Notes: generated from the sequence alone by a model not told the origin. Numbered from the stretch's first letter, positions 23,402 through 31,443 are shown. The stretch is DNA of 37,856 nt from Lachnospiraceae bacterium (GCA_017620375.1 JAFZQN010000105.1:1-37856); one strand, 5' to 3'. Program-made: numbers and translations.

Positions 23402-24634
23402 TTAAATCATCCAGACCGGAACGATCAAAGTATTATTGTCAATAGCCGACAATTCTTCCCTCAAGCAGATAATAGCTCCGGTTCCTCGCGGCACTGTTGC
23501 TTTATCCAGAACTTTGAACGCACCTGCAAGCTCTGTTCCTGGGTTTACAGAACGTTTAATCTCTATCGGATGCAATTCTCCGTCACTTTCAAGGATCATA
23601 TCAACTTCTTTGTTGTCTTTGTCGCGATAATACCAGAATAGACAATCCTTTGCAGCATTTTTATAAGATTTTATAATTTCTGTTACTACATAGTTTTCCA
23701 GGATGTGTCCGGCCAGGGCTCCGTTTGCCAGGATTTCCGGAGAAGAATACTTTGTAAGATATGCCACCAGACCTGTATCGAAAAAATATAGCTTCGGAGC
23801 TTTGATCGTTCGGTGTAACGCATTATTACTGTATGGTCTGAGTAAGGTTATGATATCAGACTTTTCAAGGACCTGCAGCCAACGTTTGGCAGTATCATCG
23901 TTTATACCGACATCACTTGCGATAGCATGCAAATTCATCACTTCGCCCACTCTTGAAGCAGCCGATCTAATAAAATCCTGAAACAAAAACTTATCGACGC
24001 CCCGGATCAATTCACTTACATCCCGTTCAATATATGTCTGAATATAACTACTGTAATATACATCCCTGTCAGTGAATTTCCCACTGATAAACCCCGGCAT
24101 TCCACCGTTCCAGATGCGTTTGTATATTCCATCCATAGTTGCCGGAGTATGTGTTTTTTTGCGGTCTTTAATACTGTCGAGACTCACGTTAAACGGATCA
24201 CTCTCACTCTTTCCGTAAGCTTCGTGCTGCGAAAGCGGAGAAAGCCTCAATATCGCTACGCGTCCGGCTAAGGACTCCTGTGCCAGTTCCATTAGTTTAA
24301 AAGCCTGTGATCCTGTCAGCCAAAATGATCCCGGAGCTGCTCCTCGGTCGATTTCTATCTTGATATATGAAAAAAGTTCAGGTGCATACTGTACTTCATC
24401 AATCATCACGGGAGGCTCATGAATCTGGAGAAACATAGCAGGATCTTTCTTAGCAAGAGCACGCGCCTCAAGATCATCAAGCGTGACCACTTCACGGTCT
24501 GCATGAATCTCTTCCATAACGTATTTAAACAAAGTGCTTTTTCCAACCTGTCTTGCACCGGTTATAAGGATGGCAGAATACTCTTTGTTTAATTCTATGA
24601 TCTTTGGTTTTAAATCTCTTTCTATAAATCTCAT
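23402..24634 (-). CDS. AAA ATPase with DUF4143 domain
   Basis: 410 residues. N-terminal P-loop GARQVGKST at 26-34; Walker B-like PPVMIDEVQYAPEL near 75; arginine-rich WLTGSQAFKLM sensor region. The C-terminal DUF4143 part includes YFFDTGLVAYL and the nuclease-like EVDMILESDGELHPIEIK, a PD-(D/E)XK-like pattern. The family is widespread and multicopy in Clostridia; its role is unclear. The start is ATG 24634 after GAGG; 11 further in-frame codons upstream overlap the promoter palindrome. Confidence 0.87.
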   Translation of the reverse strand: MRFIERDLKPKIIELNKEYSAILITGARQVGKSTLFKYVMEEIHADREVVTLDDLEARALAKKDPAMFLQIHEPPVMIDEVQYAPELFSYIKIEIDRGAAPGSFWLTGSQAFKLMELAQESLAGRVAILRLSPLSQHEAYGKSESDPFNVSLDSIKDRKKTHTPATMDGIYKRIWNGGMPGFISGKFTDRDVYYSSYIQTYIERDVSELIRGVDKFLFQDFIRSAASRVGEVMNLHAIASDVGINDDTAKRWLQVLEKSDIITLLRPYSNNALHRTIKAPKLYFFDTGLVAYLTKYSSPEILANGALAGHILENYVVTEIIKSYKNAAKDCLFWYYRDKDNKEVDMILESDGELHPIEIKRSVNPGTELAGAFKVLDKATVPRGTGAIICLREELSAIDNNTLIVPVWMI

Positions 24635-24648
24635 AACCAACCTCTTTT

Positions 24649-24700
24649 CGGCTAAAATACGATTCAATCATATTTTAGCCGATTTTCGTTTAAAAAGCAA
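24649..24700 (-). promoter_or_regulatory. Promoter and palindrome of the DUF4143 ATPase gene
   Basis: Minus-strand TTGCTT (24695-24700), 17 bp, TAAAAT (24672-24677). CGGCTAAAAT (24649-24658) and ATTTTAGCCG (24672-24681) are perfect 10-bp inverted arms, the second containing the -10 box. It may be an operator, or a hairpin at the 5' end of the mRNA. Confidence 0.55.
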
Positions 24701-24751
24701 GCTATTTTTTTTACAAGTATATGACTGCTTCCAGAAAATACATTAAAAGCC

Positions 24752-24790
24752 CCTAAAATCAAGGGTTTTAACCTGATTTCAAGGGCTCTT
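24752..24790 (-). terminator. Possible terminator after the RCC1-like lipoprotein gene
   Basis: On the minus strand AGCCC ... GGGCT form the base of a stem around two related CCCTTGA segments, followed by TTTAATG. The T-run is short. Similar CCCTTGA/TCAAGGG sequence is often seen near integrase attachment sites, so this may be an element end instead. Confidence 0.4.
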
Positions 24791-24797
24791 GGAATTT

Positions 24798-24830
24798 CCT
24801 TTATCTCATCGATAATGGGGCCGTGAGTTC
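24798..24830. repeat. Displaced copy of the rplJ 5' coding region
   Basis: These 33 bp match 28492-28525, inside rplJ codons 5-16, with one mismatch and one missing base, in the same orientation. The sequence on both sides is unrelated to rplJ. The missing base breaks the frame, so it is not coding. Confidence 0.75.
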
Positions 24831-24835
24831 TAATA

Positions 24836-25795
24836 TTAATATATTAAAGAATCTATTTTTATATTTATAATATGTATATTGCCATTATTCTCAATACCCA
24901 CAATATAACATGGACCTGCGGATATGTCAGTTATACCTCTCCAGGTTTCTATTGAAATAATAGTCTCTTGATCGATGTCACCACAAGCATAGACCTTTCC
25001 TTCATTATCTAACCCTACTAATATATCTCCTTCCGCTGAAATTTTTTTTATATCATTCCATTTTAAAGCATTTCTCAAGTTAAATCCATTACGTTCATCT
25101 GATCCATTAGATATCTTAATATTCCCATCACAGTCTAATCCTATGATATATCCATTGGCAGTCAACTCCACATTCATTATATTGTTCCATGTTTGTATTC
25201 CTTGATAATATGTATCATAAGGTTTGCCAATATCCGATACGGCTAAATAATTGACCTTTCCGTCCTCTCCCAAAACAACCACACAATCTGCATTCATGGC
25301 TATATCTACAATATCATTCCACTCTTTATACTGTTCTTTGGCTTTTTCAGATTCGAAAAAACCATTGTATCTTGAATATACCACATCAACTATACCATCA
25401 GTATCGAGAAATGCTGCATAATTGTTTGAAGCAATTATTTTTTGATAAGTTTTATTATCATCTGCCAGTTCATAGCAGTAATTGCCACATTCACCCCAAA
25501 AATGTGGTTTCCCTGATTTATCTATACCCGTCAAACAATTGCCGTCGCAAGAATAAATAGATACAATATCTTTCCACCATGTCAAATACAAATAATCTCG
25601 CTGTTCTTCTATATCTTCCGGCATACATATACTAAGTTTATCTTCATTAATAATGACAACCGCATCATATAAACATGCTATATCTGTACGTTGAGGATTT
25701 TGAGAAATGTCTATATTATAAGAAACTTCTTTGCAGCCTTGTAGCAACATACAGCATAATGCCAATATATAAAATAACGTGAATTTGCGACACAT
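24836..25795 (-). CDS. Lipoprotein with RCC1-like repeats
   Basis: 319 residues. The signal peptide ends in the lipobox LLQGC, giving a lipid-anchored C21. The body has at least five degenerate RCC1/BNR-type repeats, each starting W-[KNR]-[DNG]-I and ending in a G-x-D-x-x-G-x turn: WKDIVSIY, WNDIVDIA, WNNIMNVE, WNDIKKIS, WRGITDIS. These predict a beta-propeller on the outer face of the membrane. It begins 3 nt after the stop of the secreted RHS-core protein with GGGGGAAG before the ATG, so the two are cotranscribed and perhaps work as partners. Function unknown. Confidence 0.75.
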   Translation of the reverse strand: MCRKFTLFYILALCCMLLQGCKEVSYNIDISQNPQRTDIACLYDAVVIINEDKLSICMPEDIEEQRDYLYLTWWKDIVSIYSCDGNCLTGIDKSGKPHFWGECGNYCYELADDNKTYQKIIASNNYAAFLDTDGIVDVVYSRYNGFFESEKAKEQYKEWNDIVDIAMNADCVVVLGEDGKVNYLAVSDIGKPYDTYYQGIQTWNNIMNVELTANGYIIGLDCDGNIKISNGSDERNGFNLRNALKWNDIKKISAEGDILVGLDNEGKVYACGDIDQETIISIETWRGITDISAGPCYIVGIENNGNIHIINIKIDSLIY

Positions 25796-25798
25796 ACA

Positions 25799-27283
25799 TC
25801 AACTTCCCCCATAATAAACGGATTTAATAAATAAGTTTTCGTATTGCGACTTATATGCATGAAGGATGTTAAAATAAGAAATACAATTATAATATGTAAA
25901 TCCTGAATAACTTGACGCATCCGTATAATCATCACTGAATCCCGGGAAAAAGACTTTTTCCCATTTATAATACGGAGAAGAGTTACTATTTAAATTTCCC
26001 TTATTATAACATTGATATGTAACTCCGGTAGGTCTGTAAAGTACCGCATCTATTTCTTCAAATGTATCACAAACCCTTGCCGCACATGCTATCCAAAAAG
26101 CTTCCTGATAGGCTTCGTCAGATGCAGATTTGGCTCCTTTTGCATTTGTGTGATTTAATGACGCAAAAGCTCCAGAATATGTTAATATTGAGTAGTATGT
26201 CGGAATCGTATCAGAGGAAAACATTTTAGCATAATTATGATCATACCTATATAAATCCTCATAATATCGATTAATTATTTCCCAACCGACACCATATCGA
26301 TTTCTCATAAGATATGCATTTCTAGTAACCATATAACTGTAATTGGGGTCTGAATTATTAGTTGGAAACCAGTATGGATTTTCAGCATAAATAATTCTTG
26401 CCATTAGGTGATACATCTTATTGCCTGTAAAGTTAGTATACCAGTCATTCGATGTATAGCCGTCAAGATACAGACTTATTTCGTTCTGATAATACTGAGA
26501 TGCTTGATAAGATAATGCATACACATCAACGCTTTTTGTTCCTCCGAAAGAATCATTTGATTTTTGAAAACCTCTACCAGAATACTTTCTAGATAACTCT
26601 TCATACTTATCTCCAAATAATTTCTCGATATCTAAGCGTGTTTCAACTCCAAAAAAAAGTCCTTCATATGGATTGTAATAACCCCTATTATCTACCCAAT
26701 AATATCCTGTTTCATCGTCATAATAATAACCCATATACCTCATTGGGTTAATCTTCGCTATTAGTTCTCCTAATGAAGAATAAAAAACACCGTTAATAAG
26801 CGTTCCTTTTTCATCATAGAAATATTCACATATAAGTGTGCCTCTCGAGTCATATATTCCGGAAATCACACCATCTTTTATTAAATAAGTATATTTCACT
26901 CCACCATATATAAATCCTTCTATACTCCCGTTAGAATATAAGAAATCCATAGTATAACCATCATTTGAACTTACTTTTACCAATTCATTCGATGTATTAT
27001 GAGTAAAAATATACAATGTATCCCCATATTTTTTCTGAGTTCTAACTAGACCCTCGTATTTAAATGATATTATCTCAGAACCTTTATTCGTTAATTGATC
27101 AATTTTAACTACCGAATTCGTACATTCGACAACTCTTTTAGCAAACGTATATTGATCATATTCTTTACCATCAATAATCATTTTTTCAAATTGGGATGCA
27201 TATGCTTTCCCTGTAGGTGCACCATCAACACACATAACAAAAAAAATAATAGTCATAAATATAATTTTAATCCGTTTTACCAT
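25799..27283 (-). CDS. Secreted protein with RHS-core-like segment and SleB-like C-terminal domain
   Basis: 494 residues. The signal peptide is cleaved near AYA-SQ (29/30). Residues ~60-175 contain YD-like beta repeats (IYDSRGTLICEYFYDEKG). Residues 179-210 resemble an RHS-repeat-associated core (NPMRYMGYYYDDETGYYW, then NPYEGLF). Residues ~288-450 resemble a cell-wall hydrolase of the SleB type: HLMARIIYAENPYW with E301, then a later NRYGVG and a QEAFWIACAARV helix. The layout of a repeat core joined to a distinct C-terminal domain recalls polymorphic secreted effectors, but it is far shorter than typical Rhs proteins. The SleB assignment is by eye and uncertain. Confidence 0.6.
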   Translation of the reverse strand: MVKRIKIIFMTIIFFVMCVDGAPTGKAYASQFEKMIIDGKEYDQYTFAKRVVECTNSVVKIDQLTNKGSEIISFKYEGLVRTQKKYGDTLYIFTHNTSNELVKVSSNDGYTMDFLYSNGSIEGFIYGGVKYTYLIKDGVISGIYDSRGTLICEYFYDEKGTLINGVFYSSLGELIAKINPMRYMGYYYDDETGYYWVDNRGYYNPYEGLFFGVETRLDIEKLFGDKYEELSRKYSGRGFQKSNDSFGGTKSVDVYALSYQASQYYQNEISLYLDGYTSNDWYTNFTGNKMYHLMARIIYAENPYWFPTNNSDPNYSYMVTRNAYLMRNRYGVGWEIINRYYEDLYRYDHNYAKMFSSDTIPTYYSILTYSGAFASLNHTNAKGAKSASDEAYQEAFWIACAARVCDTFEEIDAVLYRPTGVTYQCYNKGNLNSNSSPYYKWEKVFFPGFSDDYTDASSYSGFTYYNCISYFNILHAYKSQYENLFIKSVYYGGS

Positions 27284-27322
27284 TCTTTATTTCTCCTTCC
27301 TTTTGTATTTATTTATGTGAAA

Positions 27323-27351
27323 ATGATAATACAAAAATACATATTTGTCAA
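27323..27351 (-). promoter_or_regulatory. Promoter of the RHS-core/lipoprotein operon
   Basis: Minus-strand TTGACA (27346-27351), 17 bp, TATCAT (27323-27328), about 40 nt upstream of the start codon, which is preceded by AAGGAGAAA. Confidence 0.65.
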
Positions 27352-27450
27352 CATTATATTTCTAACATATGTATTGAATATTTGTACTTGTGTCACAAGA
27401 TGTTATACGAGTACTATAATATATTCCCAACATTTTTCCCTTCTTCTGTC

Positions 27451-27495
27451 AAAAAAGGTCCTTGAAACCAGTTTTTGACTCGGTTTCAAGGACCT
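27451..27495 (-). terminator. Intrinsic terminator after rplL
   Basis: On the minus strand AGGTCCTTGAAACC pairs perfectly over 14 bp with GGTTTCAAGGACCT (27456-27469 with 27482-27495), followed by a T-run. It ends the rplJ-rplL operon before any rpoB gene. Confidence 0.9.
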
Positions 27496-27521
27496 GGGAA
27501 ATTATATTAAATTCACTATAT

Positions 27522-27887
27522 TTATTTAAGGGTAACCTTAGCACCAACTTCTTCGAGCTGCTTCTTAGCTGCCTCAGCCTCATCCTTAGAAACGCCTTCC
27601 TTAAGTACCTTGGGAGCTGACTCAACTGCTTCCTTAGCTTCCTTAAGACCAAGACCTGTCATCTCACGAACAACCTTGATAACCTTGATCTTGTCTGCGC
27701 CTACTTCTGTAAGCTCTACGTTAAACTCTGTCTTCTCCTCAGCTGCTGCTGCGGGGCCAGCTGCTGCAACTACTGCTACGCCTGCTGCTGCAGATACGCC
27801 AAACTCTTCCTCACATGCCTTAACTAAATCATTAAGCTCTAAAACGGTCATGCCCTTGATAGCATCGATAAATTCCTGTGTTGTCAT
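27522..27887 (-). CDS. rplL: Ribosomal protein L7/L12
   Basis: 121 residues: N-terminal dimerisation helices ([30 protein letters not shown]), an Ala-rich hinge (~33-50), and the C-terminal factor-binding domain ([24 protein letters not shown]). It forms the ribosome stalk with L10 and recruits elongation factors. The start at 27887 follows GGAGGATTTTAAA; the longer reading frame is upstream leader. It is separated from rplJ by an unusually long repeat-containing gap and followed directly by a terminator instead of rpoBC. Confidence 0.97.
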   Translation of the reverse strand: MTTQEFIDAIKGMTVLELNDLVKACEEEFGVSAAAGVAVVAAAGPAAAAEEKTEFNVELTEVGADKIKVIKVVREMTGLGLKEAKEAVESAPKVLKEGVSKDEAEAAKKQLEEVGAKVTLK

Positions 27888-27933
27888 TTTAAAATCCTCC
27901 ATTTTTAATTGTGTGTTATACTGTCCCAAATAC

Positions 27934-27998
27934 AAAGACCCTTCGGGCTTTGCCCTCAGGATGACATATTTCCTTCGAGTTTTCGCCCTTAAGACGGC
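27934..27998. repeat. Tandem REP-like pair between rplJ and rplL
   Basis: CCTTCGGGCTTTGCCCTCAG (from 27940) contains a GGGC/GCCC hairpin and continues with GATGAC. A degenerate second copy, CCTTCGAGTTTTCGCCCTTA, starts at 27972. This looks like a dispersed palindromic repeat inserted between two ribosomal protein genes. Confidence 0.5.
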
Positions 27999-28045
27999 AC
28001 ATTAAGCAGAACAGTACGCTGAATGTGTAAATAGTTTCAAAATAA

Positions 28046-28537
28046 TTAAGCCTCTGCCTGCTTCTCTGCGATCTGCTTGATAACACGTGCCAGATTCGAG
28101 ATAGGGGACTTGATGCTGCCGAGCAGCTTGGAGATGAGCACTTCTCTTGAAGGGATGGTAGCGATAACCTTGCATCCTGCCTCATCATAGTAAGTTCCAT
28201 CGATAACACCTGCCTTGAAGGTAAGTGCGGGAACGGTCTTCATAACCTCAGCCAGAATACGTGCGGGAGCTGTTGCATCCTCACTGCTGAAAGCTACTGC
28301 TGTAGGTCCGTCAAGAACCTTATCAAGCTGAGCATAATCGGTACCTTCAAATGCTCTCTTTAAGAAGGTGTTCTTGTATACCTTGTATACAACGCCTGCT
28401 TCTCTGAGCTTCTTACGAAGTGCTGTATCCTGCTCAACAGTGATACCACAGTAGTTAACAACAACGGCAGCCTTAGCTTCTGACACATGACCCTTTATCT
28501 CATCGATAATGGGGGCCTTGAGTTCAACCTTTGCCAT
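28046..28537 (-). CDS. rplJ: Ribosomal protein L10
   Basis: 163 residues, starting MAKVELKAPIIDEIKGHVSEAKAAVVVNYCGITVEQDTALRKKLREAGV in typical L10 fashion, written here in part: the segment YCGITVEQDTALRKKLREAG contacts 23S rRNA and the C-terminal helix binds L7/L12. GGAGGAAAAC precedes the ATG. An L10 leader RNA and a strong promoter lie upstream. A short copy of its codons 5-16 is found at 24798-24830. Confidence 0.97.
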   Translation of the reverse strand: MAKVELKAPIIDEIKGHVSEAKAAVVVNYCGITVEQDTALRKKLREAGVVYKVYKNTFLKRAFEGTDYAQLDKVLDGPTAVAFSSEDATAPARILAEVMKTVPALTFKAGVIDGTYYDEAGCKVIATIPSREVLISKLLGSIKSPISNLARVIKQIAEKQAEA

Positions 28538-28555
28538 TTTGTTTTCCTCCTTTAC

Positions 28556-28712
28556 TATAGTTTCTGGAAGGAAGCTATTAAAAAAGCTTCCCCGACCAAG
28601 ATCAGGAAAGCTGTAAATATCAAATATTACATCAATCCCTCGGCAGGCGTCTAAAAAGACTTACACCGGTTAAGTACCTGCTGTCTTCGGTCATGCTGTT
28701 TTCACAACAAAT
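28556..28712 (-). ncRNA. Ribosomal protein L10 leader RNA
   Basis: The untranslated region upstream of rplJ fits the L10(L12)4-binding leader of Firmicutes, which represses its own operon. CCTGC (28677-28681) pairs with GCAGG (28643-28647) around a small GTCT/AGAC hairpin (28649-28660). A second stem, GGAAGCT/AGCTTCC (28570-28591), lies nearer the gene. The assignment rests on position and the CAGGT...CCTGCCGAGG pattern. Confidence 0.7.
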
Positions 28713-28715
28713 GGT

Positions 28716-28744
28716 ATATTATCATAGATTTTAAGCTGTGTCAA
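28716..28744 (-). promoter_or_regulatory. Promoter of rplJ-rplL
   Basis: Minus-strand TTGACA (28739-28744), 17 bp, TAATAT (28716-28721), just upstream of the L10 leader and partly in the gap after the PadR gene. Confidence 0.7.
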
Positions 28745-28767
28745 CTATTTTTTCTTATATTTTTAAT

Positions 28768-29106
28768 CTACTTTCCCACAATATTTCCTACCGCGTTTAC
28801 AGTAGTCCTATATTCTGTAAGCAGCTCTTCAAAATGCTTCTCCCCTGCGGGTTCCAAATGATAGTACACCCTGGTCATTCTTCTGCCGACCAGTTCCTTG
28901 CGGTCAGAAATATAACCGGCATCTACCATCTTATATAATACCGGATACAGCGAACCCTCGAGCAGGGAATACACTCCTTCCGTCTGTGTCTCTAATTCAT
29001 GGGTCAGCTCATAACCATACATATCACGTTGCTTTAAAAGCCCCAGTATCAGCAACGGAGCCAGCCCTTTTCTATAGCTTCCGTTAGTTGCATTTTTATC
29101 TGCCAT
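28768..29106 (-). CDS. PadR-family transcriptional regulator
   Basis: 112 residues: a PadR winged helix (LAPLLILGLLKQRDMYGYELTHELE ... LLEGSLYPVLYKMVDAGYI) and a short C-terminal helix for dimerisation. PadR proteins are usually ligand-responsive repressors of neighbouring membrane-protein genes. Here it is the third gene after a HAAS-domain membrane protein and a small secreted protein, reading toward rplJ. Its ribosome binding site is weak (CGGGAAAAAC). Confidence 0.9.
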   Translation of the reverse strand: MADKNATNGSYRKGLAPLLILGLLKQRDMYGYELTHELETQTEGVYSLLEGSLYPVLYKMVDAGYISDRKELVGRRMTRVYYHLEPAGEKHFEELLTEYRTTVNAVGNIVGK

Positions 29107-29129
29107 TAGTTTTTCCCGTTTTCTAAAAT

Positions 29130-29597
29130 TTATGAAATTGTTCCGTTTGAACTACAGGATAAAGAGATGCTGCCCGTATAAGAATTAATTGTAATAAACA
29201 GAATTTTATAATCAAATGTAAAGTCAGCCCAGGCAGCATTTCCCGCTTTATCATAATATAATCTGTCCAAACTCCAAGAAGAATTATAAATATGATAAAC
29301 AGCATTCGATGAAGTACATTGCGAAGTAATATTATCATATGTAAATGATGCTGTCAACACAACATCCCATTGAGCAACATCATCAGAATTATAATATGTA
29401 AATGTTCGAGATGCTGTTTTCGTATATGATGAACGTGTTTCTGAACAACTGATAATTTTAGTGTTAACAACTATATATCCATCATTATTACAGTAAATTA
29501 TTTGATCATTATTCTCATCTGCACACACATAATAATTAGGTAAAAATGTCATTATAAGCAATATTGTAGCTGTAAAAAAGCTAATAAAACGTCTCAT
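29130..29597 (-). CDS. Small secreted protein of unknown function
   Basis: 155 residues. The signal peptide covers residues 1-26 (RRFISFFTATILLIMTFL, cleavage near CADE). The mature part is rich in Thr, Ser, Tyr and Asn with alternating beta-like pattern (TASRTFTYYNSDD, VVLTASFTYDNIT) and four cysteines. No family recognised. It lies 17 nt after the HAAS gene and 23 nt before padR, so the three form one operon. GGAGGAAAAC precedes the ATG. Confidence 0.7.
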   Translation of the reverse strand: MRRFISFFTATILLIMTFLPNYYVCADENNDQIIYCNNDGYIVVNTKIISCSETRSSYTKTASRTFTYYNSDDVAQWDVVLTASFTYDNITSQCTSSNAVYHIYNSSWSLDRLYYDKAGNAAWADFTFDYKILFITINSYTGSISLSCSSNGTIS

Positions 29598-29614
29598 TTG
29601 TTTTCCTCCTTTTT

Positions 29615-30013
29615 TTAATTTGAACCATATTCTTCCGAAACAGAAGTTTCTATATGATAATAACCATTATTTGATTTATGCGCATCGGCCACTGCTAAAG
29701 CAAGTCCAACAATTATGGTCAAAAGCGCTGCTGCTACTCCGACTGTAACAATAGTAATAATGGTTTTTCTTTTTTGGTATCCCTTTAGTATCTCTGCTGT
29801 ACCCATTTCTTCTATATACGAAGCCGCAACGGTATCAGGAGCTCCAAACTCTTCTATCACTATAGAAATATCTTTGTTTGGATTTTCATTTATTCTATTG
29901 TTTAAATTCTCGCTGATCATTGCCTTGATTATTTTCTTTACCTGACATGTTGCCGGCAGCATTCGGTTTATTTCTCTTAAATATCTTTTTATCTCTTTTG
30001 CTTCTTTCAACAC
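29615..30013 (-). CDS. HAAS-domain (DUF1700-like) membrane protein
   Basis: 132 residues. Residues 1-75 resemble the HAAS domain (YLREINRMLPATCQVKKIIKAM, then IVIEEFGAPDTVAASYIEEM), a helical module that usually sits beside PadR regulators. One membrane segment follows at ~84-108 and a short outer tail ends the protein. The start is GTG at 30013, 7 nt after AGGAG; the next codon, TTG, is a possible alternative. First gene of the HAAS/secreted/PadR operon. Confidence 0.75.
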   Translation of the reverse strand: MLKEAKEIKRYLREINRMLPATCQVKKIIKAMISENLNNRINENPNKDISIVIEEFGAPDTVAASYIEEMGTAEILKGYQKRKTIITIVTVGVAAALLTIIVGLALAVADAHKSNNGYYHIETSVSEEYGSN

Positions 30014-30103
30014 ATATCATCTCCTATCTGAATATTTGCAGTGTAACAATATTATATAACACAGATAAAAAAAAAAAGCAATACCTATGTAAAAAAAATA
30101 TTG

Positions 30104-30132
30104 TTGACATTCAATTATATCTGTGATATGTT
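30104..30132 (+). promoter_or_regulatory. Promoter of the 415-residue secreted protein gene
   Basis: TTGACA (30104-30109), 17 bp, TATGTT (30127-30132). The divergent HAAS operon probably starts from TTGCTT near 30076-30081 with TATATA about 17 bp downstream on the minus strand. Confidence 0.55.
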
Positions 30133-30175
30133 CTATATGTAACAAACAGAATTTCTATTTAGAGGAGGTATTTTT

Positions 30176-31423
30176 ATGTCAACCAATATCATTTCAAAGA
30201 CGGTCACCATCGTAATCTCTGCTTTAATTATGATTACCATTTCCTCTGTCAAACCAGTAAGTGCCTTTGACGGAGAAGGTTCTTTATCCGAAAATAATAT
30301 AGTTCGATTGGATAAGGATGACTTTGATACTGTCGAAGATTACATGAAGTATTTAGAAGAGCATCCTGAAGCGATCGGTCCTTCTGTAGCAGAGATAGAA
30401 GCAAATGCTTTGAATAATATAAATGTTACTGTGACACTTCAATACAAATTACAAAACGGTACTAACTGTAACTTATTATCCACAGCATTTCAAAAAACAT
30501 ATATTGATGGGGATAATATATATGTTCTTCAGCGTAAACCCGATACAGACAATAATCCTTCTCCCAATATGCAACTAACCAGATGTCTTATCTCAGGAAA
30601 TGTTGCAACCGCGCAGGACATGATGACCTTAACAAATTTTGGACATAGTCAAACCTTAGATTTAATCGATCATACACTAAGTGGCCAGCCCCGATTTATT
30701 ATTGCTTGTAACTACAATACATCTGTAGGTGATTCATATTGGTCCTTAAATATAGGTAGATTAACCTATGTCGCAGGTTCAACTGTTAATTACACAGATA
30801 TTCCAAGCCTTACAAGTATTAATTATGCCAACAAAAACCATACCTCTTACGGAACTGTAAAAAGAGTGGATGCCGCGCTCTCATCCGATAAAACTAAGTT
30901 GATCATATGGATGAAAACGGCAAATACCAATAACATTCAATATAGTATATATAACATGACTGGATCAACAGGCATTAATGCAATATTTAACAATTTGGAA
31001 CAAGAATCCACAAAAATATTATCTTGCAATAGCAACGCTGTTAAGAATAACTTTTTGGGAGGTTTGCAGCAATTGTCTCAGGATGCTTTTCTTCCTAACA
31101 ATTCTTTCCAAGGCTTGGAATTGAATGATAATCTCACAATGTTTATTAATGGCGGGAAGAACAACGAAGTCCCTAAAGTAGCATACGTGACTGGGAGCAT
31201 TAACTCCACATATGATTATAATTGCACATGGGTATATAATGCTTCCTTGTTTGGATACATAAACAATGTAAACGTCCTGGCCGCAAATTCAAATGCAGAA
31301 ATTGAATCGCCTCAATTAATCAACAACACTTTATACATTTCAGTCTATAGAGTCCAAAAGAGTCAGGCAAATGGTAAGTATTCCATATTCAGCACTCCTG
31401 TTTCCGCATTTTCCAGCAACTGA
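30176..31423 (+). CDS. Secreted protein of unknown function
   Basis: 415 residues with a signal peptide (~1-30, ending VKPVSA-FDGEG). After an acidic stretch (DKDDFDTVEDYMKYLEEHPE) comes a Asn/Thr-rich, beta-strand-like body with no recognised domain. No cell-wall anchor or membrane segment is seen, so it is probably released or bound non-covalently. GAGGAGG precedes the ATG. The LRR-BIG2 gene follows after 20 nt and is probably cotranscribed. Confidence 0.72.
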   Translation: MSTNIISKTVTIVISALIMITISSVKPVSAFDGEGSLSENNIVRLDKDDFDTVEDYMKYLEEHPEAIGPSVAEIEANALNNINVTVTLQYKLQNGTNCNLLSTAFQKTYIDGDNIYVLQRKPDTDNNPSPNMQLTRCLISGNVATAQDMMTLTNFGHSQTLDLIDHTLSGQPRFIIACNYNTSVGDSYWSLNIGRLTYVAGSTVNYTDIPSLTSINYANKNHTSYGTVKRVDAALSSDKTKLIIWMKTANTNNIQYSIYNMTGSTGINAIFNNLEQESTKILSCNSNAVKNNFLGGLQQLSQDAFLPNNSFQGLELNDNLTMFINGGKNNEVPKVAYVTGSINSTYDYNCTWVYNASLFGYINNVNVLAANSNAEIESPQLINNTLYISVYRVQKSQANGKYSIFSTPVSAFSSN

Positions 31424-31443
31424 AAGCGAGGTGACATGTTTTT

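Noticed and set aside
27095..27478. 127-codon plus-strand open frame in AT-rich DNA
   Set aside because: It lacks a ribosome binding site and overlaps the start and promoter of the secreted RHS-core gene.
24798..28525. The rplJ-like repeats as left and right ends of one integrated element
   Set aside because: Simple integration would put the 3' part of rplJ and all of rplL on the element, which is not plausible; recorded instead as an unexplained displaced copy.
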